Assembly (NCBI GenBank): GCA_041497115.1
Contig: JBGQFW010000004.1
Coordinates: 21,194 to 85,193 of the forward strand
Reading direction: 5' to 3'
DNA length: 64,000 nt
Source: AR5 sp041497115
GTDB taxonomy: Bacteria; Methylomirabilota; Methylomirabilia; Rokubacteriales; CSP1-6
Under the pieces are notes generated by a model. That model was not told the DNA's origin. It ran no database searches and saw only the letters and a list, made by a program, of their open reading frames with translations. Positions 25,529 through 33,540 of this stretch are shown in pieces. Every line of letters starts with the position of its first letter. The first letter of the stretch is position 1. The translations under genes and the position numbers were made by a program.

Positions 25529-27157
25529 GTGGTCGCGAGCCCGTTCGAGACGGCGACGGTGTACGGGATGCTCGCGGCGGTCGCCGACCGCCACGGCGAG
25601 CGCGAGGCGATCCGCTTCGGCGACGAGCGCGTGACGTTCGCCACTCTGAGGTCGCGCGTGGACGCCTTCGCCGCCGGCCTCGCCGCCCTCGGCCTCGGCC
25701 AGGGCGACGCGCTCGGCATCTGGCTGCCCAACCGGCCGCGCTGGTACGTCGCCCAGCTCGCGGCGGCGCGGCTGGGCGTCGTCGTCGTCGCGCTCAACCC
25801 GCGCTACCGGGCGCACGAGCTCTCCTACATCCTCGGCCAGTCGCGGGCGGCGGCCCTGCTGCTCACCGATCACCTCGGCGCCATCGACTACCTCGAGATG
25901 CTGCACCAGGTGATCCCCGAGCTGCCGTCGTCGGTGCCCGGCGAGCTGGCGAGCGCGGCGCTGCCGCGGCTGCGCCACGTCCTCGTGGACGCCGAGGATC
26001 CCTACCCGGGCTGCCATCGCGTCGAGGACGTGGTGGACGCCGGCGGCGAGGTCCCCGACGCCACCGTCGGCCCCGACGACGTCTTCACCCTGCTCTACAC
26101 GTCGGGCACCACGTCGTTTCCCAAGGGCGCGATGATCAGCCACCGCAACTGCGTGCCGCACGCCTGGCAGTGCGGCGAGCGGCTGCGCCTCACCGCGGAG
26201 GATCGCGTGCTCCACGCGCTGCCGGCCGCCGGCACCTGGGGCGGCGTCAACATCCCGCTCTCGACGTGGAGCCACGCGGCGTGCCTGGTGCTCATGGAGG
26301 CGTGGGACCCGCTGCGCGCGCTGATGCTGATCGAGCGCGAGCGCTGCACCGTGCTCAACGCGGTGGACACGATGCTCAAGCCGCTGCTCGACCATCCCGA
26401 CCTCGACCGCTACGACCGCTCGTCGCTGCGCACCGGCGCGTTCGCGGCGGTCGGCGGCGGCGGGCCCGGCATGTTCGACGCGGTGGTCGAGCGCCTCGGC
26501 GTGCCGCTCGCCTACCAGCCCTACGGCATGACCGAGGTCAACGCGCTGGCCCTGCTGCACGACCTCGACGAGCCGCTCGCGCTGCGCGCCCAGCCGGGCA
26601 TCGTGGCGCCGCCGGGGCTCGAGGTCCGCGTCGCCCACCCGGAAACGGGGCGGCCGTGCGCCGCCGGCGAGGAGGGCGAGCTGCAGTTCCGCGGCCCCAG
26701 CGTCACGCGCGGCTACTTCGACAAGCCCGAGGAGACGGCGGCGGCCTTCACCGCCGACGGCTGGTTCCGCACCGGCGACCTCGCCGCCCACGACGGCGCC
26801 GGCCACACGATCTTCAAGGGCCGTCTCAAGGAGACGCTGCGGATCAGCCACTTCATGGTGGCGCCCGGCGAGATCGAGGCCTTCTTGCAGTCCCACCCCG
26901 CCGTGGACCAGGCGTTCGTCGTCGGCATTCCCGACCCGCAGACCAACGAGGCGCCGGTGGCCTACGTGATCGCCCGGCCCCACGCGCGCGTGAGCGAGGA
27001 CGAGCTGCGCGCCTTCTGCCGGGGCAAGATCGCCTCCTACAAGATCCCCAAGGTCATCCGCTTCGTCGCCGACGTGCCGCGCACGCCGAGCCCGCACGGC
27101 GACAAGGTCCAGCGGGTGAAGCTGCGCGAGCAAGCGCTGAAGGAGCTGGGACGATGA
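25529..27157 (+). CDS. Long-chain/aryl acyl-CoA synthetase
   Basis: 542-residue ANL enzyme. A3 loop LLYTSGTTSFPKGAMISH (near 185-202), A5 YQPYGMTEVN, A7 WFRTGDLAAHD, A8 GRLKETLRISHFMVAPGEIEAF and C-terminal PHGDKVQRVKLRE. In A8 the usual Asp-Lys pair reads LKET. It activates a carboxylate as CoA thioester for catabolism. GTG 25529 lies 3 nt after the amidohydrolase stop, and its stop overlaps the nitronate monooxygenase ATG, so the three genes are probably one operon. Confidence 0.92.
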   Translation: MVASPFETATVYGMLAAVADRHGEREAIRFGDERVTFATLRSRVDAFAAGLAALGLGQGDALGIWLPNRPRWYVAQLAAARLGVVVVALNPRYRAHELSYILGQSRAAALLLTDHLGAIDYLEMLHQVIPELPSSVPGELASAALPRLRHVLVDAEDPYPGCHRVEDVVDAGGEVPDATVGPDDVFTLLYTSGTTSFPKGAMISHRNCVPHAWQCGERLRLTAEDRVLHALPAAGTWGGVNIPLSTWSHAACLVLMEAWDPLRALMLIERERCTVLNAVDTMLKPLLDHPDLDRYDRSSLRTGAFAAVGGGGPGMFDAVVERLGVPLAYQPYGMTEVNALALLHDLDEPLALRAQPGIVAPPGLEVRVAHPETGRPCAAGEEGELQFRGPSVTRGYFDKPEETAAAFTADGWFRTGDLAAHDGAGHTIFKGRLKETLRISHFMVAPGEIEAFLQSHPAVDQAFVVGIPDPQTNEAPVAYVIARPHARVSEDELRAFCRGKIASYKIPKVIRFVADVPRTPSPHGDKVQRVKLREQALKELGR

Positions 27158-28263
27158 GCCTGCGCACCCCGCTGTGCGACCTGCTCGGCATTGAGTACCC
27201 GATCGTGCAGTCCGGCATGGGCGGCGTGGCGGGGCCGGATCTGGTCATCGAGGTGTCGAGGGCCGGCGGGCTCGGGACCATCGCCGCGCTCCATCTCACG
27301 CCCGACCAGCTCCGCGACGCGATCCGCCGCGTCCGCGCCGCGACCGACCGCCCGTTCGGCGTCAACCAGTTCATGCCCAACGCGCTGCGGCCCCCCGCCG
27401 ATCCGGCGGCGATCCCCGCCGCCACGGTGGCCGCCGTGCAGGCGACGCTCAACGGCTTCCGCGCGCAGCTGGGACTGCCCGCGACGACCGCGGCGCCGCC
27501 GGCGGTGCCCGACCTGATCCCGCCGGCGTTCGAGGTGATCCTCGAGGAGCGGGTGCCGGTGTGGTCCATCGGGCTGGGCGACCCGGACGCCGGGCTGGTG
27601 CGCCGCTGCCACGAGCGCGGCATCAAGGTGATGGCGATGGTGGCCACGGTGGAGGACGCGCGCACGGTCGAGCGCGCCGGGGTGGACGTCATCGTCGCGC
27701 AGGGCGGCGAGGCGGGCGGCCATCGCTCGACGTGGACGAAGCGCGCGACGGCCGACGAGGCGTGCGTGGGCACGCTGGCGCTGGTGCCGCAGGTGGTGGA
27801 CGCGGTCCGCGTGCCGGTGGTCGCCGCCGGCGGCATCGCCGACGGCCGCGGGCTGGTGGCGGCGCTCGCGCTGGGCGCCGCGGGGGTGCTGCTCGGCACG
27901 CGCTTCGTCGCCACCCGCGAGGCCACCGTGCCGGAGTTCCAGAAGAAGCTTCTGCTCGAGCGCGAGGCGGAGACGACCACCGTGACCGACGCGATCACCG
28001 GGCTGTGGGCGCGTTACCTGGCCAACCGCTACACGGCCGAGTACGCGGCCTCCGGCGCGCCGATCTTCCCCGCGATGCTCCAGTCGCGCGCCGCCCAGGA
28101 CATCTTCGCCCACGCCGGCCGGCAGGCGGACCCGGCGTGGTTCCCGATGCCGACGGGCCAGAGCGTGGGGCTGATCCACGACCTGCCGGGCGCCGCCGAG
28201 GTCGTGGAGCGCGTCGTGCGCGAGGCCCGCGCGCTGCTCGAGGGGCTGGCGCGGCTGCGTTAG
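27154..28263 (+). CDS. Nitronate monooxygenase family protein
   Basis: 369-residue FMN-dependent TIM-barrel enzyme. N-terminal IEYPIVQSGMGGVAGPDL binds FMN phosphate; VIVAQGGEAGGHRSTW carries the conserved catalytic-type His; VPVVAAGGIADGRGLVAALALG and GVLLGTRFVAT close the FMN site. Class members oxidise alkyl nitronates or act as enoyl reductases; the pairing with an acyl-CoA synthetase suggests a role in acyl or nitro-compound breakdown. ATGA overlap with the synthetase. Confidence 0.92.
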   Translation: MSLRTPLCDLLGIEYPIVQSGMGGVAGPDLVIEVSRAGGLGTIAALHLTPDQLRDAIRRVRAATDRPFGVNQFMPNALRPPADPAAIPAATVAAVQATLNGFRAQLGLPATTAAPPAVPDLIPPAFEVILEERVPVWSIGLGDPDAGLVRRCHERGIKVMAMVATVEDARTVERAGVDVIVAQGGEAGGHRSTWTKRATADEACVGTLALVPQVVDAVRVPVVAAGGIADGRGLVAALALGAAGVLLGTRFVATREATVPEFQKKLLLEREAETTTVTDAITGLWARYLANRYTAEYAASGAPIFPAMLQSRAAQDIFAHAGRQADPAWFPMPTGQSVGLIHDLPGAAEVVERVVREARALLEGLARLR

Positions 28264-28322
28264 CGCGGCAGCGCCGTCACCTCGATCTTCACGGCGGTCG
28301 CGGCCGCGACCGTGCGGTAGAG
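28260..28322 (-). pseudogene. Possible RidA C-terminal remnant
   Basis: The minus strand between the NMO stop and the OsmC stop encodes YRTVAAATAVKIEVTALPR followed by TAA, which resembles the last strand of RidA/YjgF proteins (VEIEVTA). An in-frame TGA three codons upstream cuts it off. It may be a decayed gene end; it is too short to be sure. Confidence 0.2.
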
Positions 28323-28325
28323 GGG

Positions 28326-28676
28326 TCAGCGGTTTCGGTAGGTCTCGACCAGCGCCTCCGCCTGGACCTGGCTGACGCCGGCCAGCTCGAAGCGCATGGT
28401 GACGGCGGTGAAGCGCGGCTCGGGCGGCACCCGCACGCCGTCGATCGTCACCGTCAGCCCCCGCAGCGGCACGCCCGTCTCGTGCGCGTGCATCTCGATG
28501 AGGGTGACGCCGCAGGACGACACCGCGCCGAGGAACGCCTCGCTGTTGGTGAAGGCGTCGGTCTGCGGGCGCGAGGACGAGTCGAGCGCCAGCGCGACGC
28601 CGCGGGCGGTGCTGGTCGCCCGCCCCAGCACGCCGCTGCTCGCCGACCGGACCGTCTCGACCTTCGCGTCACTCAC
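28326..28676 (-). CDS. OsmC-family protein
   Basis: 116-residue OsmC/Ohr-fold protein. The centre shows TNSEAFLGAVSSCGVTLIEMHA, with the conserved Cys of the peroxidatic site; the first OsmC Cys is replaced, so peroxidase activity is uncertain. The C-terminal half has VTIDGVRVPPEPRF and VTMRFELAGVSQVQAEALV, typical of the domain. Start GTG 28676 is chosen because TATGAT lies 7 nt upstream; ATG 28685 is inside or beside that hexamer and would add three residues. Confidence 0.82.
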   Translation of the reverse strand: MSDAKVETVRSASSGVLGRATSTARGVALALDSSSRPQTDAFTNSEAFLGAVSSCGVTLIEMHAHETGVPLRGLTVTIDGVRVPPEPRFTAVTMRFELAGVSQVQAEALVETYRNR

Positions 28677-28683
28677 GGCGCGC

Positions 28684-28689
28684 ATCATA
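28684..28689 (-). promoter_or_regulatory. -10-like hexamer TATGAT, 7 nt before GTG 28676
   Basis: Minus-strand TATGAT then GCGCGCC and GTG. It decides the OsmC start in favour of GTG 28676, since the alternative ATG overlaps the hexamer. Confidence 0.45.
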
Positions 28690-28729
28690 CGCCGGGGGCG
28701 GCCCGCGGGCAAACGGTGTCCGCCCGGGT

Positions 28730-28735
28730 TAGAAT
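28730..28735 (+). promoter_or_regulatory. -10-like hexamer TAGAAT upstream of LLM gene
   Basis: TAGAAT lies 21 nt before GTG 28757, followed by the ribosome binding site CGAGGAG (28744-28750). This is a conventional leadered promoter, in contrast to the leaderless ones nearby. No clear -35. Confidence 0.4.
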
Positions 28736-28756
28736 GCGCGGCACGAGGAGACTCCC

Positions 28757-29776
28757 GTGAAGCTCGACGTCGCGATGCTGACCCACGATCTCACGCAGAT
28801 CCCCGACTACGCGCGCAAGGTCGAGGCGCTCGGGTACGACTGCCTGTGGTCGGCCGAGACCCAGCACGATCCGTTCCTGCCGCTGGCGGTCGCCGCCACC
28901 GTCACGTCGCGCATGCGGCTGGGCACGTCGATCGCGGTCGCCTTCCCGCGCAGCCCCATGGTCCTCGCCCACACCGCGTGGGACCTCGCCAAGGCCTCGG
29001 GCGGCCGCTTCATCCTCGGCCTCGGCTCGCAGGTGAAGGGCCACAACGAGCGCCGCTTCTCCGTAAAGTGGGAGGCGCCGGCGCCGCGGATGCGGGAGGT
29101 CGTCCAGTCGCTGCGGGCGATCTGGGACTGCTGGCAGAACGGGACCACGCTCGCCTTCCGGGGCCAGTTCTACCGCTTCGACCTCATGACGCCGTTCTTC
29201 AACCCCGGCCCGATCGAGCATCCGCGCGTGCCCGTGTACGTGGCGGCGGTGAACCAGGCGATGTGCCGCGTGGCGGGCGAGGTGTGCGACGGCCTGCACG
29301 TGCACCCGTTCAACAGCGCGACGTACCTGCGCGAGTACGTGCAGCCGGCCGTGAAGGAAGGGATGGCGAAGGCCGGCCGCGACGGTGTCGGCTTTGCCTA
29401 CGCCACCACGACGTTCGTGGTGGTCGGCGACACCGAGCCCGAGCGCGCGCACGCCCGGCAGGCGGTGAAGCAGCAGATCGCCTTCTACGCCTCGACCCGG
29501 ACCTACGAGCCGGTGCTGGCGGCGCACGGCTGGCAGGACCTGGTCCCGCACCTGCACCGCAAGTCGGTGGAGGGCGACTGGAAGGGCATGGCCGACCTCA
29601 TCACCGACGAGATGGTCGAGACGTACGCGGTCACCGGCACCTGGCAGGACATCGGGCCGAAGATCCGCGAGCGCTACGCCGGCCTGCTCGACCGCACCGC
29701 CTTCTATCAGCCGTACACACCCCCCGCGCTCGACGACCCGCGCCTGCCGCGCGTGATCAAGGACTTCAACGGATGA
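28757..29776 (+). CDS. LLM-class F420-dependent oxidoreductase (TIGR03617-like)
   Basis: 339-residue luciferase-like enzyme. Start VKLDVAMLTHDLTQIPDYA, then GYDCLWSAETQHDPFLPLA, MRLGTSIAVAFPRSPM, FILGLGSQVKGHNERRF and VPVYVAAVNQAMCRVAGE, diagnostic of the TIGR03617 group recalled from actinobacteria. GTG 28757 has CGAGGAG 6 nt upstream. Its last six codons and stop (IKDFNG) are part of a 23 bp sequence repeated 74 bp downstream, a duplicated gene end. The next gene encodes a zinc-type dehydrogenase. Confidence 0.92.
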   Translation: MKLDVAMLTHDLTQIPDYARKVEALGYDCLWSAETQHDPFLPLAVAATVTSRMRLGTSIAVAFPRSPMVLAHTAWDLAKASGGRFILGLGSQVKGHNERRFSVKWEAPAPRMREVVQSLRAIWDCWQNGTTLAFRGQFYRFDLMTPFFNPGPIEHPRVPVYVAAVNQAMCRVAGEVCDGLHVHPFNSATYLREYVQPAVKEGMAKAGRDGVGFAYATTTFVVVGDTEPERAHARQAVKQQIAFYASTRTYEPVLAAHGWQDLVPHLHRKSVEGDWKGMADLITDEMVETYAVTGTWQDIGPKIRERYAGLLDRTAFYQPYTPPALDDPRLPRVIKDFNG

Positions 29777-29852
29777 GACTCGCCGACCGTCGGGCGCCGG
29801 AGCCCTGCGCAGGCGCCCCGACGCCAAATATCAAGGACTTCAACGGATGAGA
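29756..29852. repeat. Palindrome between two 23 bp direct repeats
   Basis: An identical 23 bp block starting ATCAAGGACTTCAACGG covers 29756-29778 and 29830-29852. Between them a hairpin (29788-29798 with 29812-29823, one bulge) fills most of the 51 nt spacer. The first block is the 3' end of the LLM gene; the second is non-coding. Confidence 0.75.
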
Positions 29853-29863
29853 GACCTCGACAG

Positions 29864-30895
29864 ATGAAAGCGCTCGCGTTCAACGAGTTCGGCGGCCCCG
29901 ACAAGCTCAGGCTCCAGGACGTGCCCGACCCGACGCTCAAGCCGAACGAGGTGCTCGTCCGGGTCCGCGCCTGCGCGCTCAATCACCTGGACCTGTTCGT
30001 GCGCGAGGGCATCCCGGCGCTGAAGACGCCGCTGCCGTTCTGGACGGGCTGCGACATCGCCGGCGAGGTCGCCGAGGTCGGCGCGGTTGCGCAGGGCGTG
30101 ACGGTCGGCACGCGGGTGGCGGTGAACCCCAACCTCACCTGCGGCCGCTGCGAGTTCTGCATCCGGGGCGAGGACAGCCTGTGCGTGCGGTACGGGATCC
30201 TCGGCGAGCACGCGCCGGGCGGCCTCGCCGAGTACGTGCCGGTGCGCGCCGAGAACGTCCTGCCCCTGCCCGGGCACGTGACCTTCGAGCAGGCGGCGTC
30301 CTTCGTGCTGACCAACATGACGGCGTGGCGGATGGTGGTGACGCAGGGCCAGGTGCGGGCCGGCCAGGACGTGCTGATCATCGGCGTGGGCGGCGGCGTG
30401 TCGTCCACCGCGGTCCAGATCGCGCGGCTGTGCGGCGCCCGCGTCATCGTGACCTCCTCCGACGACGCCAAGCTCGAGAAGGCCAAGGCGCTCGGCGCCG
30501 AGGTCGGGATCAACTACAAGAAGAATCCCGACTGGGCCCGGCAGGTGTTCGAGGCCACCGGCAAGCGCGGCGTGGACGTCGTCATCGAGAACGTGGGCGC
30601 GGCCACCTGGAAGGACTCGATCCGCTCGCTCAAGGGCGGCGGCCGGCTGGTGACGTGCGGGGCGACCTCGGGGCCGATCGGCGAGACGCTGATCCCGCTG
30701 GTGTTCTGGAAGCAGGTCCACCTCATCGGCTCCACGATGGCCAACCGGCGCGAGTTCAACGACGTGATGGGTCAGTTCTTCGCCGGCCGCCTGCGCGCGA
30801 TCATCGACGAGGTGGCGCCGCTCAAGGACGGCGCCGCCGCCCAGCAGCGGCTGGCCGAGGGCAAGCAGTTCGGCAAGATCGTCCTGACGGTGTAG
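29864..30895 (+). CDS. Zinc-binding alcohol dehydrogenase/quinone oxidoreductase family protein
   Basis: 343-residue MDR-superfamily oxidoreductase. N-terminal MKALAFNEFGGPDKLRLQD, GroES-like PFWTGCDIAGEVAEVG, a structural zinc lobe with Cys in NLTCGRCEFCIRGEDSLC, and the Rossmann loop IIGVGGGVSSTAVQIA, followed by SSDDAKLEKAKALGA (acidic end of strand 2 replaced by Ser, compatible with NADP). It reduces or oxidises an alcohol, enone or quinone. Its TAG directly abuts the ATG of the PFK gene. Confidence 0.9.
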   Translation: MKALAFNEFGGPDKLRLQDVPDPTLKPNEVLVRVRACALNHLDLFVREGIPALKTPLPFWTGCDIAGEVAEVGAVAQGVTVGTRVAVNPNLTCGRCEFCIRGEDSLCVRYGILGEHAPGGLAEYVPVRAENVLPLPGHVTFEQAASFVLTNMTAWRMVVTQGQVRAGQDVLIIGVGGGVSSTAVQIARLCGARVIVTSSDDAKLEKAKALGAEVGINYKKNPDWARQVFEATGKRGVDVVIENVGAATWKDSIRSLKGGGRLVTCGATSGPIGETLIPLVFWKQVHLIGSTMANRREFNDVMGQFFAGRLRAIIDEVAPLKDGAAAQQRLAEGKQFGKIVLTV

Positions 30896-32128
30896 ATGAA
30901 GACGCTCGCCATCCTCGTCGGCGGCGGCCCGGCGCCCGGCATCAACGCGGTCATCGCCGCGGCGACGATCGAGGCGCGCAACCACGGGCTGCGCGTGCTG
31001 GGGTGCTACGACGGCTTCAAGTGGCTGGTGCAGGGCGACACCGAGCACGTCGTGGACCTCATGATCAACGACACCTCGCGCATCCACTTCGACGGCGGCT
31101 CCATCATCCGCACCTCGCGCACGAACCCCACCAGGAGCCCGGAGGGCGTGACGCGCGCGGCCGAGGCGCTCAAGCGCCTGGGGGTCGATCACCTGATCAC
31201 GATCGGCGGCGACGACACCGCGTTCGCCGCCTCGCGGCTGGCCCGGGCCCTGGAGGGGTTGACGGTCGCCCACGTGCCGAAGACGATCGACAACGACCTG
31301 CCGCTGCCGAGCGACATCGTCACCTTCGGCTTCACCACCGCCTGCAACCTCGGCAAGGACCTCGTGCGCAACCTCATGCAGGACGCTGCCACCACCGAGC
31401 GCTGGTTCTTCGTGACGGTCATGGGCCGCCACGCCGGCCACCTGGCCCTCGGCATCGGCGGCGCGGCCGGCGCCACCGTCACGCTCATCGCCGAGGAGTT
31501 CCCCGAGCCGCACGTCAGCCTCGACCGGCTCGCCGACACGCTGGAGGGCGCGATCATCAAGCGCCGCGCCCACGGCCGCGAGCAGGGGGTGGCGCTGCTC
31601 TCCGAGGGGCTCGCCGAGAAGCTCGATCCGCAGACGCTCGGCGAGGTCGAGCGCGACGGCTACGGCAACGTGAGGCTGGCCGAGCTGGACCTCGGCCGCC
31701 TGCTCAAGGAGCGCGTGAGCGCCAGCCTCAAGGCGCGCGGCGTGGAGTGCATCATCGTCGCCAAGGACCTCGGCTACGAGCTGCGCTGCGCGCCGCCGGG
31801 CGCCCACGACATCCAGTACTGCCGCAGCCTCGGCTACTGGGCCACGCGCTTCCTGCTGGAGGGCGGCAGCAACGCGATGGTGACGATCCAGGCCGGGCGC
31901 CTGGTGCCGGTGCCGTTCGGCCTCATGATGGATCCCAAGACCGGCAAGATCCGCGTGCGCTACGTGGACATGGAGTCCGAGATGTACCAGACGCTCGCCG
32001 CCTACATGATCCGCCTCAAGCCCGAGGACTTCGACGACCCCGCCGCGGTGGCCGCGCTGGCCAGGGCCGGCAACCTCGACCCCGCCGAGTTCACCCGCCG
32101 CTTCGCCCCGCTCGTCGGCCGTTCCTGA
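30896..32128 (+). CDS. pfp: PPi-type 6-phosphofructokinase
   Basis: 410-residue phosphofructokinase. Start MKTLAILVGGGPAPGINAVI; the phosphoryl-donor loop reads IGGDDTAFAA and the catalytic loop PKTIDNDLP. Asp in GGDD (Gly in ATP enzymes) and Lys in PKTIDND mark pyrophosphate-dependent enzymes, so it should work reversibly in glycolysis and gluconeogenesis. FVTVMGRHAGHLALGIG is the fructose-6-phosphate loop. It starts immediately after the dehydrogenase stop with no gap, so translation is probably coupled. Confidence 0.9.
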   Translation: MKTLAILVGGGPAPGINAVIAAATIEARNHGLRVLGCYDGFKWLVQGDTEHVVDLMINDTSRIHFDGGSIIRTSRTNPTRSPEGVTRAAEALKRLGVDHLITIGGDDTAFAASRLARALEGLTVAHVPKTIDNDLPLPSDIVTFGFTTACNLGKDLVRNLMQDAATTERWFFVTVMGRHAGHLALGIGGAAGATVTLIAEEFPEPHVSLDRLADTLEGAIIKRRAHGREQGVALLSEGLAEKLDPQTLGEVERDGYGNVRLAELDLGRLLKERVSASLKARGVECIIVAKDLGYELRCAPPGAHDIQYCRSLGYWATRFLLEGGSNAMVTIQAGRLVPVPFGLMMDPKTGKIRVRYVDMESEMYQTLAAYMIRLKPEDFDDPAAVAALARAGNLDPAEFTRRFAPLVGRS

Positions 32129-32150
32129 GCCGAGGCCGAGCGGCCCGGGC

Positions 32151-32963
32151 TCAGAAGTAGCCGGGGTCGCCGGGCATCAGCACCCGGCGCGCGTCGCCCT
32201 CCATGACGATGCGCGGGCGGATCGTCGTCACCGCGCGATCGCGGACCCGGTCCAGCGCGTGGGCGGTGTCGCGGGCGCCGTCGAAGAGCAACAGGTTCTT
32301 CACGGTGGGGTTGCGCAGCGAGATCTCGCCGCGCTGCTGCGCCTCGACGGCCTCGCGCGGGGTCAGCCACTTCAGATCGGTCATCTCGAAGTCGTCGCCG
32401 CTCGCCGGCTGGCCGGCCGGGGCCGGCGCGGCGAAGAAGCGGGTGTCGAAGCGCAGCGGCTGCTCCTCGGGCGTGATCCAGTGGGCGAAGTAGACGAGCC
32501 GGTCGGTGGCGAGCGTGAGCCCCTCGGCCCGCAGCATCGTCCAGAAGGCGCGGTTCTCGCGATGACAGGCGCGGCGATACTCGGCGAAGCGCGGCGGCGC
32601 GAGGTCCACGTCGCCGCCGGCGGCGCCGGCCGCCAGCAGCAGCCCGGCCTCCTCGAACGTCTCGCGGATCGCGCCGATCCAGAAGCCGAGCGCGGTGCGC
32701 GGCGCGTCCTCGAGGGCCAGGCGGCGGGCGGCGTCCTTGACGTCGAGGCCGCGACACCACGCCGCGGCGTCGTCGGGGTTGTCGTCGGCCTCGATCTTGC
32801 CGCCCGGGAACACGAAATCGCCGGCGGCGAACTTGCTCTTCAGGTGGCGGCGCATCAGCAGGCACTCGACCCCGCCGGCGGGGCGGTCGCGAAGCACGAC
32901 GAGCGTGGCGGCGGGGGACGGGACGGCGGGCTCAGGTTTGACGGGCACGGCGTAGTGTGCCAC
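32151..32963 (-). CDS. NUDIX hydrolase (NUDT19/RNA-CoA pyrophosphatase-like)
   Basis: 270-residue NUDIX protein. The family N-terminal block AATLVVLRDRPAGGVECLLMRR is followed by FPGGKIEADD and, after an insertion of about 30 residues, RTALGFWIGAIRETFEEAG; the Nudix box is therefore split (GGKIE...RETFEEAG), as in CoA-diphosphatase-like members such as NUDT19. It cleaves an X-P-P-Y bond; substrate unknown. GTG 32963 is the chosen start; GTG 32948 is about equally possible. Divergent from the RidA gene. Confidence 0.85.
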   Translation of the reverse strand: MAHYAVPVKPEPAVPSPAATLVVLRDRPAGGVECLLMRRHLKSKFAAGDFVFPGGKIEADDNPDDAAAWCRGLDVKDAARRLALEDAPRTALGFWIGAIRETFEEAGLLLAAGAAGGDVDLAPPRFAEYRRACHRENRAFWTMLRAEGLTLATDRLVYFAHWITPEEQPLRFDTRFFAAPAPAGQPASGDDFEMTDLKWLTPREAVEAQQRGEISLRNPTVKNLLLFDGARDTAHALDRVRDRAVTTIRPRIVMEGDARRVLMPGDPGYF

Positions 32964-33005
32964 GATGCTCGCGCCGTTGTCATGCCTCTCTCGAAGGAGG
33001 CGCCC

Positions 33006-33470
33006 ATGGGCGCCGAGGCCACGCTGAAGGCGAAGAACATCACGCTGCCCGCGACGCCGACGCCCATGGCGAACTACGTCCCCGCCGTGCGCACCGGCAA
33101 CCTGCTCTTCCTCTCCGGCCACGGGCCGCTGCGCGCCGACGGCAAGCCGTCGCTGACCGGCAAGCTCGGCCGCGAGCTCACCGTCGAGCAGGGCTACCAG
33201 GCGGCGCGCGAGGTCGGCCTCAACCTGCTCGCCACCACGCGGGCGACGCTGGGCAGCCTCGATCGGGTCCGGCGCGTGGTGAAGGTGCTGGGGATGGTGA
33301 ACTCGGCCGACGGCTTCGGAGATCAGCCCAGAGTCATCAACGGCTGCTCCGACCTGATGGTCGAGATCTTCGGCGAGGCGATCGGCAAGCACGCCCGCTC
33401 GGCGGTCGGGATGGCCGGGCTGCCGGTCAACATCCCGGTCGAGATCGAGATGATCCTCGAGGTCGAGTGA
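33006..33470 (+). CDS. RidA/YjgF family protein
   Basis: 154-residue RidA-subfamily protein, long version with FGDQPRVINGCSDLMVEIFGE. Motifs: NYVPAVRTGNLLFLSGHGP, GYQAAREVGLNLLATTRATLG, and SAVGMAGLPVNIPVEIEMILEVE, with the Arg of the canonical RidA active site here in KHARSAVG. Archetypal RidA deaminates reactive enamines; given several enamide and amide enzymes nearby a protective role is plausible. AAGGAGG precedes ATG 33006 by 6 nt. Confidence 0.9.
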   Translation: MGAEATLKAKNITLPATPTPMANYVPAVRTGNLLFLSGHGPLRADGKPSLTGKLGRELTVEQGYQAAREVGLNLLATTRATLGSLDRVRRVVKVLGMVNSADGFGDQPRVINGCSDLMVEIFGEAIGKHARSAVGMAGLPVNIPVEIEMILEVE

Positions 33471-33540
33471 GATCGACTTCCACGACCTGACCGAGGCGGT
33501 CGGTGTCCTGGCGTTCGGCGTCCTCTTCTATCTCGCCACG

